Positions 22,459 to 30,233 of a stretch of 39,382 nt of DNA are shown piece by piece. The notes below the pieces were generated by a model. That model did not search any database. It had not been told where the DNA came from and saw only the letters and a list, made by a program, of their open reading frames with translations. The translations under genes and the position numbers were made by a program. This DNA comes from Candidatus Woesearchaeota archaeon. Lineage in GTDB: Archaea > Nanobdellota > Nanobdellia > Woesearchaeales > GW2011-AR4. The stretch spans positions 1 through 39,382 of the forward strand of contig JAHWGX010000082.1 in NCBI GenBank assembly GCA_019323655.1, given 5' to 3'. Positions within the stretch are counted from its first letter, which is position 1. Every line of letters starts with the position of its first letter.

Positions 22459-23448
22459 ATGAGTATAAAACTAGACAAGGTCGATAAAAAGCTGCTTTTT
22501 GAGCTTGACAGGAATGCCAGGCAAAGCTACCAGCAGATTGCAAAAAAACTCCGGGTAAGCAAGGACGTTGTTATGTACAGGGCTAAAAGGCTTGAGAAAG
22601 AAAAAGTAATATGCGGCTATTACACCCTGATTGATTTTTCCAAGCTGGGGTATTTTATTGTCAGGGTGTACCTAAAGCTGCAGCATATGACTCCTGAACT
22701 GGAAGAGAAATTTATAATTGACCTTGTAAAAAACCAGAGCATATTTACAGTTTACAAGACTGAAGGGGAATGGGACATTGCAATGGGATTTATTATCCAA
22801 AATTTTGATGAGTTTTATAAAGCGTGGGAGCAGGTTGAGCTCAAATACAAAAAATATATTTTTGATAGGAACATGTCAATACTTTTTGAGTATACCCACT
22901 ATTACAGGAATTATTTGGTGGAAAAATCTGCCCAGGACTATACTGCTAAAATTACCGGCAATTCTGCAAAGGAGGATTTAGATAATAAAGATATTTTGTT
23001 GTTAAGTTGTATTTCCTCCAATGCCAGGATTCCAGTGGTCAAACTTTCACGGACATTAAATCTAAACGCTTCATCAGTCATCTATAAAATAAAGAAACTT
23101 GAAAAGAAAGAAATAATATTGGGCTACAGGGCTATGATTGATTTCGGGAAGCTTGGTTACGAGTACTACAAGGTTGATGTTAACATAGCGGATATAACAA
23201 AGCGTAGAGCACTCAGAAGCTATCTGCAGATGCATCCGAATGTAGTTTATGAGGACATTACTATTGGCGGTTCTGATGTCGAATTTGATCTGGAAGTAAA
23301 AAATCCTGACGAGTTTTACTCTTTTATGGAAGAGCTGAAGAGGGCATATCCTCTGTTAATCGGAACTTATAGTTATTACAAGGCAAGAAAAATTTACAAA
23401 TACCTGTATATGCCGGAACTTTTGCAGGAGATAAAAACTAGATCTTGA
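22459..23448 (+). CDS. Double Lrp/AsnC-type transcriptional regulator, 329 aa
   Basis: Two complete Lrp units are fused in tandem. Unit 1: HTH LLFELDRNARQSYQQIAKKL...KDVVMYRAKRLEKEKVI (residues about 8-55), then a RAM-like alpha/beta domain (GYFIVRVYLKL ... TEGEWDIAMGF). Unit 2: HTH DILLLSCISSNARIPVVKLSRTLNLNASSVIYKIKKLEKK (about 176-220), then RAM-like VYEDITIGGSDVEFDLEV. Usual Lrp proteins are about 150 aa, so this is a duplication/fusion. The ligand is unknown. Convergent with the slipin gene, 1 base apart. Confidence 0.85.
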   Translation: MSIKLDKVDKKLLFELDRNARQSYQQIAKKLRVSKDVVMYRAKRLEKEKVICGYYTLIDFSKLGYFIVRVYLKLQHMTPELEEKFIIDLVKNQSIFTVYKTEGEWDIAMGFIIQNFDEFYKAWEQVELKYKKYIFDRNMSILFEYTHYYRNYLVEKSAQDYTAKITGNSAKEDLDNKDILLLSCISSNARIPVVKLSRTLNLNASSVIYKIKKLEKKEIILGYRAMIDFGKLGYEYYKVDVNIADITKRRALRSYLQMHPNVVYEDITIGGSDVEFDLEVKNPDEFYSFMEELKRAYPLLIGTYSYYKARKIYKYLYMPELLQEIKTRS

Positions 23449-23449
23449 T

Positions 23450-24208
23450 TTACTTCTTCCCCATCTTCTTAAAATACTCCAGCAGCTCTACAGGCACCGG
23501 CAGTATTAATGTGCTGTTTTTTTCTGATGCAACATCCGACATTGTCTGGAAAAGCCTTAGCTGCAGTGTAGCCGGCTCTTTTCCGATAATTTTGCCGGCT
23601 TCTGAAAGCTTTTGCGCTGCCTGCTGCTCTCCCAAAGCCAAGGTAACTCTTGCCCTTCTGTCTCTTTCAGCCTCTGCCTGGTGCGCCATCGCCCTTTTCA
23701 TCATCTCCGGAAGCTCAATATCTTTAATCTCTATTTTAGTAACCTTAATGCCCCATGGGTCAGTGTCCTTGTCAACTATCTGCTGTATATTGCTTGACAA
23801 TTTTTCCCTTTGCTGCAAAATTTCATCAAGCTCAAACTCCCCTACAATGTTCCTCATTGTCGTCTGGGCAAGCTGGCTTACAGCATAGTTAAAGGTCTCC
23901 ACTTCCAAAACTGCCTTATCAGCATAATCAACTTTATAGTACAAGACTGCATTGACTTTCAGGCTTACATTGTCCTTGCTCACGCATTCCTGGCTTGGTA
24001 TGTCCACTGTCTTTACCCTCATGTCAATTCTTTCCCATGCCTGTATCACAGGAACTACAATCCTCAGCCCAGGCTGCATAACACCGGAAAATTTTCCCAA
24101 AGTGAATAGCACGCCTCTTTCATACTGCTTTACAATCTTCAGGCTTGCAAAGAACAAAACTATAAGCCAAAAAATTCCAAACCATGCCAAACCTATCCCA
24201 AAAACCAT
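23450..24208 (-). CDS. Slipin (SPFH/stomatin-like membrane protein), 252 aa
   Basis: An N-terminal membrane helix (FGIGLAWFGIFWLIVLFFASL) is followed by a canonical SPFH domain: IVKQYERGVLFTLGKFSGVMQPGLRIVVPV, VDIPSQECVSKDNVSLKVNAVLYYKV, then the helical region LAQTTMRNIVGEFELDEIL and PEMMKRAMAHQAEAERDRRARV. ATG at 24208 is chosen because GGGGTG lies 5 bases before it. Usually paired with an NfeD protease partner; none is present here. The MscS channel gene is upstream on the same strand. Confidence 0.9.
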   Translation of the reverse strand: MVFGIGLAWFGIFWLIVLFFASLKIVKQYERGVLFTLGKFSGVMQPGLRIVVPVIQAWERIDMRVKTVDIPSQECVSKDNVSLKVNAVLYYKVDYADKAVLEVETFNYAVSQLAQTTMRNIVGEFELDEILQQREKLSSNIQQIVDKDTDPWGIKVTKIEIKDIELPEMMKRAMAHQAEAERDRRARVTLALGEQQAAQKLSEAGKIIGKEPATLQLRLFQTMSDVASEKNSTLILPVPVELLEYFKKMGKK

Positions 24209-24217
24209 CTGCACCAC

Positions 24218-24400
24218 CCCGATTTTTTATTATTTGATTAGATTATTTTTATTTGTTTTTAGTTATTTAATTGATTTATTTAATTTTATTACTTATTTCC
24301 TATTAATTTTTAATTGTTTTATTTTATGTGTACTTATTGATGTTAATCAATTTGTGATTTCTAACTAATTTATTGCCTATGCTTTATATTAAATTGTAAC
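24218..24400. other. Very AT-rich spacer
   Basis: More than 80% A+T by eye with many TTTATT/TTAATT units; separates mscS from slipin on the minus strand. The T-runs would give U-poor RNA on the minus strand, so this is more likely promoter DNA for slipin than a terminator. Nothing else is visible. Confidence 0.4.
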
Positions 24401-25246
24401 TTACTTTCTTACTTTCTTCCTGCCTTTGGGCATTTCCTTAATCCAGACATCCCTCTGGGGGAATGGTACCGCTATCCCTTTCCTGTCAAACTCCTCCTTG
24501 ATTTTTTTGACAAGATCAAAATAAAGCGGCCAGTAGTCGTCTTTTTTAACCGCAGGCCTCACAGCAATATTTACAGAATTGTCGCCTAAGCTTTTTACAA
24601 CAACCTGGGGCTGAGGGTCTTTTAAAACCCTGCTGTCCTTTTTCAGGATTTCGTTTATAGCCCTTATAGCCTTGTCTATGTTTGAATCATAGCTTATTCC
24701 AACCTCCAGGTTAAAGATCTTTCTCATAGGATTGCCTGTGTAGTTTTGTATAACATCCCCCCATATCTTGCTGTTCGGTATAGTTATCTTAATGTTATCA
24801 GGGCTTTTTAGCACGCAGGCGGCAATCCCCATCCTTTCAACACCGCCTACAACACCTCCCACGTTTATCCAGTCTCCGACCTTAAACGGCTTATGGAATA
24901 AAATAAAAACCCCTGAGGCAAGGTTTCCTAGGGTGTCTTTCAACGCAAATCCAATAACAAAGCCAGCAATGCCCAGCCCGGCAATTAGCCCGGAAACATT
25001 CACACCCAGGTTGGCAAGTATAACTGTCAAAAGAATAACCCATAAAAGCACCTTGGCAATATTTTCAAGGAAAGTCTCTACGCTTCTGTCAATTTTGACC
25101 CTGTCAAAGAATTTTTCCGTAATTTTTACCAGAATCTTGATTATTGCATACCCTATGACCAGAATTATAGCCGCTGTTACCAACTTTGGCGCATAAGCAG
25201 CAGATTTTTCTGCAAAATCATTCCATATGCCCTGCATAAATGCCAT
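24401..25246 (-). CDS. mscS: MscS-family small-conductance mechanosensitive channel, 281 aa
   Basis: Three N-terminal membrane helices (about residues 18-40, 63-84, 88-110). The pore helix is GLIAGLGIAGFVIGFALKDTLGNLASGVF, with the Gly/Ala pattern of MscS TM3, followed by the beta domain FKVGDWINVGGVVGGVERMG and PNSKIWGDVIQNYT, and an alpha/beta C-terminal domain with PQPQVVVKSLGDNSVNIAVR. The length matches E. coli MscS (286 aa). It protects cells by releasing solutes on hypo-osmotic shock. Confidence 0.92.
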   Translation of the reverse strand: MAFMQGIWNDFAEKSAAYAPKLVTAAIILVIGYAIIKILVKITEKFFDRVKIDRSVETFLENIAKVLLWVILLTVILANLGVNVSGLIAGLGIAGFVIGFALKDTLGNLASGVFILFHKPFKVGDWINVGGVVGGVERMGIAACVLKSPDNIKITIPNSKIWGDVIQNYTGNPMRKIFNLEVGISYDSNIDKAIRAINEILKKDSRVLKDPQPQVVVKSLGDNSVNIAVRPAVKKDDYWPLYFDLVKKIKEEFDRKGIAVPFPQRDVWIKEMPKGRKKVRK

Positions 25247-25344
25247 AGAAATCTGTAAGTGCTTAGTTGTTATTTAAAGTTTTTGTTTCCCAGCAGCATA
25301 TTCCGATAGGGACCTAAAATAATTGTTATCCCAACTATTTTCCC

Positions 25345-25386
25345 AAATAAATTTTAGGCGGCGCCAATGGAGCGCCGCATTTATTT
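25345..25386. repeat. Long GC-core stem-loop between metG and mscS
   Basis: GCGGCGC (25358-25364) and GCGCCGC (25372-25378) form a perfect 7-bp stem over loop CAATGGA. It is extended by AAATAAAT (25345-25352) pairing with ATTTATTT (25379-25386) after a 5-base bulge. It is the most GC-rich hairpin in a very AT-rich spacer (25247-25491), which otherwise holds no gene. It may terminate metG transcripts or be a small RNA or mobile-element remnant. Confidence 0.5.
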
Positions 25387-25491
25387 TGAAACACCGCATT
25401 AAGAACAAGTTCACAACACGCTTGGATTTCTTGAGTTACTTTCAGAACTGAATTGATGGTGTACAGCTAAATAGGTCAAAACAACTTAAAT

Positions 25492-27561
25492 CTACCTGAC
25501 CTTTCCTTCCTTAACCTTCTCAACAGAAACAGCTTCCTTGCCTGTTTTTAATTCTAAATTATTGAAATACACTTTTCCTTTCTTTGCTGTGATTTTTATC
25601 TTTTGGAAATTCTCAAAGCTTATTTCTTCACTGGAATTTTTTAGATTGCCGAATTTGACTTCTTCTCCCGGTTCTGATTTACTGACAGTAAGGATTCCAA
25701 CATTTTTCCCGTCATCTGCCGCTAAAAGCATACCTTCGCTTTTAACTCCCCTGAGATTTGCGTGCTTAAGGTTTGTTACAACAATTATCTTCCTGCCTTT
25801 TAATTCATCCTTATTGTAAAATTCCCTTAATCCGGCAACAAGCTGCCTTTTTTCCTTGCCGAGGCTTGCCTGCAAAACATAAAGCTTGTCAGCATTGGGG
25901 TGTTCCTTGACTTCAATAATTTCAGCGACTTTTAGGTTTAATGGAAAAAGCTCCTCCTCAGTCCCCTCAATTTTTTTTACAAGCAGCTTCTCTTTTCCTA
26001 TTTTATGGTTTTTCAGATTAAAATTAATATCTTTCCAGCTCAAATTCTTTAAGTTTAACTGCTTTTGCAGCTCTTCAGAAAACTTTGGCAAAACAGGCTG
26101 TATCAATATGCTCAGGTTCTTTGCAATATTTATGCACAAGCCGCAGATTTCCTGAACCTGCTCTTTGTCCGTCTTAATCAGGCTCCATGGCTCCTTTTTC
26201 TGGAAATGCCTGTTGCCGATATCTGAAATCAGCAGGGTTTCGTTGACTGCAAAATTAAAATTGCAGTCTTCATAATACTCCCTTATTTTGCCTGTTTTTT
26301 TGTTTATTTCCTTAATTATTTCTTTGTTGTTTTCAATGCCTTTTGTTTTCCCATCAAAATTCTTATTTACAAAGCTTATTATCCTGTAGCAGAAATTTCC
26401 AAGATTGCCGACCAGTTCATTATTTATCCTTTTCCTGAATTCAACAAAATTGAGGTCTATATCCGCAAGTTTTTTTGACAATACATTTGCATAATAGTAC
26501 CTTAAGTGCTCTGGTTCATATTTCTGCAGGAATTCCTTTGCAGTAAAAAAAGTCCCTCTTGACTTTGACATTTTTTCATTGTTCACAGTCAGAAAACCAT
26601 GGACAATTATGCTTTCCGGAAGACTGAAGCCTGCTGCGTGCAGCATAGCCGGCCAGAAAAGGAAATGAAAATATATTATGTCTTTGCCGATGAAATGAAT
26701 TATTTTGCTTTTGTTCCACGCCTCTTCAGCTTTTTTGGCATCTTTTTTTAGGCAGTTTGAAAAGCTGGAAATATAGCCGATTGGCGCATCAAGCCAGACA
26801 TAGTAGTACTTGTTTTCTTCCCCAGGAATCTTAAATCCAAAATAAGGCCCGTCCCTGCTTATGTTCCAGTCCTCCAGGCCTTCCTTAATCCAGTTAAGGA
26901 CAAAATTCTTTATTTCGCTCTGCAGATTTTTGTTTTCCTTAATCCATTTTTCCAGCTTTTTTGAGTAGGAGCTCAGCTTGAAAAAATAGTGCTCTGATTT
27001 CTTCCTTACAGGCATGTTTTTGCATGTAATGCAGTAAGGCTCTACAAGGTCCACTGTTTTGTATGCTGCATTGCAGCTCTCGCAGACATCGCCGTACTGG
27101 TCAGCAGCATTGCACTTGGGGCATTTTCCCTTTACATACCGGTCAGGCAGGGTTCTTTTGCAGGTATTGCAGTAAGTAACCTCTATTTCTTTTTGGTATA
27201 TAAGCCCTTTTTTCTTCAGCCTGTCAAAAAAAAGGTCGGAAAAATATTTGTTTTCCCTGCTGTTTGTTGTGTAATAGCTGTCAAATTTTATATGGAAATT
27301 GCTAAAATCTTCCTTATGCTCCTTAAAGAATTTTTCTATTAATTGCTCTGGCTTTATCCCCAGCTCGGAAGCCTTTATTTCTATTGGGGCTCCATGAGTG
27401 TCATCAGCGCAGCAGTAAACCACATCTTTGCCTGTGAGCCTCAAGAACCTTACAAATATGTCTGTTTGTACATATTCCACTAAGTGCCCGATGTGTATCG
27501 GCCCGTTTGCATACGGCAGCGCGCTTGTTACAATTATTTTTCGCTCTTTGAATTTTACCAC
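25492..27561 (-). CDS. metG: Methionyl-tRNA synthetase with C-terminal tRNA-binding domain
   Basis: Charges tRNA-Met with methionine. HIGH motif at residues 23-26 (ANGPIHIGH), two zinc knuckles in the connective peptide (CNTC...CPKC, CESC...CITC, about 133-180), KMSKS at about 330-335 (NEKMSKSRGTFF), the anticodon-binding helical domain (about 390-550), and a C-terminal OB-fold of the Trbp111/EMAPII type (LKVAEIIEVKEHPNADKLYVL ... NLKHANLRGVKSEGMLLAA, about 575-689) fused in one chain. GTG start. Full length (689 aa), no defects seen. Confidence 0.96.
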   Translation of the reverse strand: MVKFKERKIIVTSALPYANGPIHIGHLVEYVQTDIFVRFLRLTGKDVVYCCADDTHGAPIEIKASELGIKPEQLIEKFFKEHKEDFSNFHIKFDSYYTTNSRENKYFSDLFFDRLKKKGLIYQKEIEVTYCNTCKRTLPDRYVKGKCPKCNAADQYGDVCESCNAAYKTVDLVEPYCITCKNMPVRKKSEHYFFKLSSYSKKLEKWIKENKNLQSEIKNFVLNWIKEGLEDWNISRDGPYFGFKIPGEENKYYYVWLDAPIGYISSFSNCLKKDAKKAEEAWNKSKIIHFIGKDIIYFHFLFWPAMLHAAGFSLPESIIVHGFLTVNNEKMSKSRGTFFTAKEFLQKYEPEHLRYYYANVLSKKLADIDLNFVEFRKRINNELVGNLGNFCYRIISFVNKNFDGKTKGIENNKEIIKEINKKTGKIREYYEDCNFNFAVNETLLISDIGNRHFQKKEPWSLIKTDKEQVQEICGLCINIAKNLSILIQPVLPKFSEELQKQLNLKNLSWKDINFNLKNHKIGKEKLLVKKIEGTEEELFPLNLKVAEIIEVKEHPNADKLYVLQASLGKEKRQLVAGLREFYNKDELKGRKIIVVTNLKHANLRGVKSEGMLLAADDGKNVGILTVSKSEPGEEVKFGNLKNSSEEISFENFQKIKITAKKGKVYFNNLELKTGKEAVSVEKVKEGKVR

Positions 27562-27687
27562 CCATTACACTCTTAGTCGCTTTCCATACAAATTTTTTAT
27601 TAATTTAATTGTCTCTTGGTTTATTAAATTATTGCACTTAAGAAAAAGTTTGGGTTTAAAAATGTTGTTAAAAACAAAACAAAAAAA

Positions 27688-27981
27688 TCAATGCTTCTTT
27701 TCTTCCACACCAGCTATGTTTTCTTTTTCAGAGAAAAGGTAGTCCTTAAGCTCTTTTTCAAATCCCTTGTCGTGCTGCCTTAGCCACTCTATCAGCATAG
27801 CAGCATGCTCCTTTTCCTCATTTGAGTTGTGCACTAAAATTTTCCTCAAGTTTTCGTCTGCGCATGCGTCTGCCCTTTGCCCATACGCATTAACAGCCTC
27901 AATTTCCTCTTCCAGGGACTCGATAGCCATTTTCATATCCAGAGTTTTGCCGGATAATTTAGACCTGTCTTCATGCAGCAT
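27688..27981 (-). CDS. Encapsulated-ferritin-like (EncFtn) protein, 97 aa
   Basis: SLEEEIEAVNAYGQRADACADENLRKILVHNSNEEKEHAAMLIEWLR closely follows the EncFtn signature, with the ferroxidase Glu in the first helix and the Glu and His of EEKEH in the second. It ends KELKDYLFSEKEN, as in EncFtn. The ATG at 27981 is chosen because GGGGGTG lies 5 bases upstream; a longer frame begins 6 codons earlier. EncFtn forms decamers that oxidise iron, normally inside an encapsulin shell. No encapsulin gene is in the window, and the C-terminal GVEEKKH is not an obvious encapsulation tag. Confidence 0.85.
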   Translation of the reverse strand: MLHEDRSKLSGKTLDMKMAIESLEEEIEAVNAYGQRADACADENLRKILVHNSNEEKEHAAMLIEWLRQHDKGFEKELKDYLFSEKENIAGVEEKKH

Positions 27982-28024
27982 TTTAACACCCCCTAACATT
28001 AAGAAGATAAAGATGTTTATAAAT

Positions 28025-28072
28025 CTACCTTGAAATCTTTTTTGTGCTCTTTAGCTTTTTTGTCAGTCCAAT
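28025..28072 (-). repeat. Duplicated 3' end of the zinc-ribbon gene (tail fragment)
   Basis: On the minus strand it reads IGLTKKLKSTKKISR-stop, matching the end of the zinc-ribbon gene at 29106-29516 (IGLTKKLKESKKKKETDL-stop). The nucleotide match is strongest over ATTGG-CTGACAAA-AAGCTAAA (21 of 23 bases). It is in direct orientation with the parent tail and lies on the far side of the HTH-MNT/HEPN pair. There is no similarity upstream of the ATTGG, so only about 16 codons were duplicated or survive. Confidence 0.72.
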
Positions 28073-28143
28073 ATCCTAATACGACCCAACCATAGAAAAG
28101 CCTAGGAAAGACCCTTAAAGAAATAGAAAAATTTATATACCAA

Positions 28144-28203
28144 TTGTCCGTAATTAGGGACTTAAGGACAAAAAATGGGACAAATGGACAAAAATCTGGA
28201 CAA
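28144..28203. promoter_or_regulatory. GGACAA-repeat operator region of the HTH-MNT gene
   Basis: TTGTCC (28144-28149) is followed by GGACAA at 28166, 28178, 28186 and 28198, spaced 12, 8 and 12 bases. It begins just after the TATA-like TTTATATACC (about 28130-28139) and continues into the first codons. The arrangement fits autoregulation by the HTH domain of the encoded protein. The copies inside the gene also encode MDKNLDK, so some may be coincidental. Confidence 0.4.
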
Positions 28204-28681
28204 AATACTGGAGTTATTTTTTGAGTTTCCAAACGAAAAGTTTACAATAAGGGGCATTGCAAAAAAAGCAAAAATACCCAAATCAACAGTACAAAATTAT
28301 CTTACAAAATTAAAATCTGCAGGTTTAGTTACAAAAGATAATCAAGCTTCTAATACAAGATTTTTTAAAATCAAAAAAATCCATTACTTTATTGAAAAAA
28401 TATATGCTTCCGGGATGATTGATCACTTAAACAAGGTTTATATGCCGTCATGCATCATACTATTTGGCAGCTTTAGAAAAGGCGATTCTGTAAACACTAG
28501 CGATATTGACATATTCTTAGCAACCACAAAAAAAGATGAAGTAGACCTTAAAAAATTTGAGCAAAAATTAAAGCATAAAGTGCAAATTTTTAAGGAGGCT
28601 GATATGGGTAATCTTCCAGATAACTTGTTCAACAATATAGTAAACGGCATTAAACTTGAGGGTTCATTCAAGGTAAAATGA
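28175..28681 (+). CDS. HTH-fused minimal nucleotidyltransferase (MNT), antitoxin-like, 168 aa
   Basis: Residues 5-70 are a winged HTH (DKILELFFEFPNEKFTIRGIAKKAKIPKSTVQNYLTKLKSAGLV). Residues about 85-165 are a minimal nucleotidyltransferase with ILFGSFRKGDSVNTSDIDIFL, giving the GS and D-x-D metal-binding motifs intact. Its stop overlaps the HEPN gene start by 4 bases. MNT proteins paired with HEPN partners are antitoxins that AMPylate the toxin in known systems; the HTH suggests it also represses its own promoter. Located between duplicated tails of the zinc-ribbon gene. Confidence 0.82.
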   Translation: MGQMDKNLDKILELFFEFPNEKFTIRGIAKKAKIPKSTVQNYLTKLKSAGLVTKDNQASNTRFFKIKKIHYFIEKIYASGMIDHLNKVYMPSCIILFGSFRKGDSVNTSDIDIFLATTKKDEVDLKKFEQKLKHKVQIFKEADMGNLPDNLFNNIVNGIKLEGSFKVK

Positions 28682-29103
28682 TCAATATAATGAGTTGGGG
28701 ACTATGTGCATCTAAATTTATAAGGAATGTTGAAGTTGATGAAGAACAAATAATCTCAATAGTTGAAACTGCAGATAAAAGACTGGAATTTATAAAATCA
28801 AATAAGGTGACTAATGAGAACGTCTCTTTTATTGTAGAAAACTATTATGAGATCGTCAAGGAACTTCTTGTTGCGTTGTTACTGAAAAATGGCATTAAAT
28901 CCAGTAACCACCAGTGCCTGATTTCATATTTCTATAAAGAATTCCCTGATTATGAATTTGAAGCAAATCTTATATCTCAAATGTCGCGTTTAAGGAACAG
29001 GCTTAATTATTATGGTGAAAAAATAGATTTTGAATTTTATGATAAAAATAAAAAAGAATTTGGCAAATTAATTGCTTTAATTAAAAACCTAATAGGAAAG
29101 TAA
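28678..29103 (+). CDS. HEPN-domain protein, partner of the MNT protein, 141 aa
   Basis: An all-helical protein starting MINIMSWGLCASKFIRNVEVDEEQI, with the HEPN-like helices SFIVENYYEIVKELLVALLLKNG and ISQMSRLRNRLNYYG. The position of the HEPN R-x4-6-H ribonuclease motif reads RNRLNYYG, so the catalytic His is replaced by Tyr. This may be a non-nucleolytic subtype. ATG overlaps the MNT stop by 4 bases. Its stop is 2 bases from the convergent zinc-ribbon stop. Probable toxin-like or nucleotidyltransferase-accessory role. Confidence 0.75.
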   Translation: MINIMSWGLCASKFIRNVEVDEEQIISIVETADKRLEFIKSNKVTNENVSFIVENYYEIVKELLVALLLKNGIKSSNHQCLISYFYKEFPDYEFEANLISQMSRLRNRLNYYGEKIDFEFYDKNKKEFGKLIALIKNLIGK

Positions 29104-29105
29104 GC

Positions 29106-29516
29106 CTATAAGTCTGTTTCTTTTTTCTTCTTGCTCTCCTTTAGCTTCTTTGTCAGCCCAATTTTCTTGCCGCATTTCCCGCATGCAAAAACATACGAAG
29201 GCACGCCCTCAAATACTGCTCTTTTGTAAGCTGTTGTTGTTTCCCCTTCATTGCCGCAGTAAGGGCATTTATACTGCACTTCTAATTTAAGATCCTTTTC
29301 AATATCCTCATTGCTTTCCTGATATTTGCAGGTTTTGCATTCATAATAATCTGCTTTCTTGTCAACTTTTCCGTTCTTTTTTATAGGCTTGCCCAGTGTC
29401 GGCTTTTTGCATTTAGGGCAATTTTTCCTGTAAACCCACGCTGTCGCAAAGCCATCTCCTATTGAACGGCTTGTAAAATATACGCATTCTTCCATGCTTT
29501 CAGGCTTTTTTAGCAT
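29106..29516 (-). CDS. Zinc-ribbon protein with four CxxC knuckles, 136 aa
   Basis: Four Cys pairs (CPKC about residue 34, CKTC about 60, CPYC about 84, CGKC about 112) make two zinc ribbons, separated by ESNEDIEKDLKLEVQYK; the C-terminus is Lys-rich. No exact family is recognised; such proteins in archaea bind nucleic acids or act in transcription. ATG follows GGTGG and abuts the lipoprotein stop, so it is the second gene of an operon. A copy of its last codons lies at 28025-28072. Confidence 0.75.
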   Translation of the reverse strand: MLKKPESMEECVYFTSRSIGDGFATAWVYRKNCPKCKKPTLGKPIKKNGKVDKKADYYECKTCKYQESNEDIEKDLKLEVQYKCPYCGNEGETTTAYKRAVFEGVPSYVFACGKCGKKIGLTKKLKESKKKKETDL

Positions 29517-30116
29517 TTAACCACCTTCTTCTGTTGCGCTTGCAGACTCATTTTTAAAACAAAGATTTCTAATGATACTTGCATCCTTTCTTGCCTTTTC
29601 CTCAATTTGGTAGTATGCCGCATTAAGAAAAACAATGCCCTTTTGCGTCAAATTCACACTTTCTGCTTCTTCTGGGAACTCATTTACAAGCATTTGAAGT
29701 GCGCTTACTGCCTCATAGCCTTTTTGCGCAGAGCTGTTCCTCAACCTTGCGGATTCAATTATTCTTGCAGAGCCTTTGATGCACCCAAACCCATAGTCAG
29801 TTGTGCTGGCTTTTCCCCATTGCCACCCTTCGATATGCAGCTTCTCAGCTTCAAGGCTTTTTATCCTAAAGTCAATGAGATATTCAAGGGATTTTGGCAT
29901 ATTTTCATTTACTGCGCTGAATCCGGTAAGCTGAACCATAAGCTCGTCAATTTCTTCAGTTGAGTTTGGAGGTGTTTTCATTCCGGAGCCGAATCTTTCA
30001 TCAATTTCATTTATTCTATTAACACCCTCTTCAAATGTCATAGCCTTTGGGCTGGTTGCACATCCGCATAAAATCATTAAAACCAATACAGCAAAAAAGA
30101 TCTTTAGTTTGTCCAT
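29517..30116 (-). CDS. Putative lipoprotein, 199 aa
   Basis: The signal peptide (IFFAVLVLMILCGCATS) contains a lipobox-like ILCGC with the candidate lipidated Cys at about residue 19. The mature part is helical and soluble (FEEGVNRINEIDERFGSG ... ARLRNSSAQKGYEAVSALQML). The family is not recognised. First gene of an operon with the zinc-ribbon gene. Confidence 0.65.
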   Translation of the reverse strand: MDKLKIFFAVLVLMILCGCATSPKAMTFEEGVNRINEIDERFGSGMKTPPNSTEEIDELMVQLTGFSAVNENMPKSLEYLIDFRIKSLEAEKLHIEGWQWGKASTTDYGFGCIKGSARIIESARLRNSSAQKGYEAVSALQMLVNEFPEEAESVNLTQKGIVFLNAAYYQIEEKARKDASIIRNLCFKNESASATEEGG

Positions 30117-30233
30117 TTTTCCACCTTTTAGGATTACAACTGCTACCGTGAGCCTAAGGCATTCAAACAGCTTATATTTATTTTTTTCGAAAGCATCAAA
30201 AAAATTATATACTTTCCAATACTGCCTTAGCCC

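Noticed and set aside
25425..25480. C/D-box small RNA (CTGA and TGATGG motifs)
   Set aside because: Only two degenerate boxes with poor spacing; no matching terminal stem or second box pair.
28017..28232. Minus-strand reading frame across the MNT promoter
   Set aside because: It contains the zinc-ribbon tail fragment out of frame and overlaps the HTH-MNT start and promoter; no ribosome-binding site.
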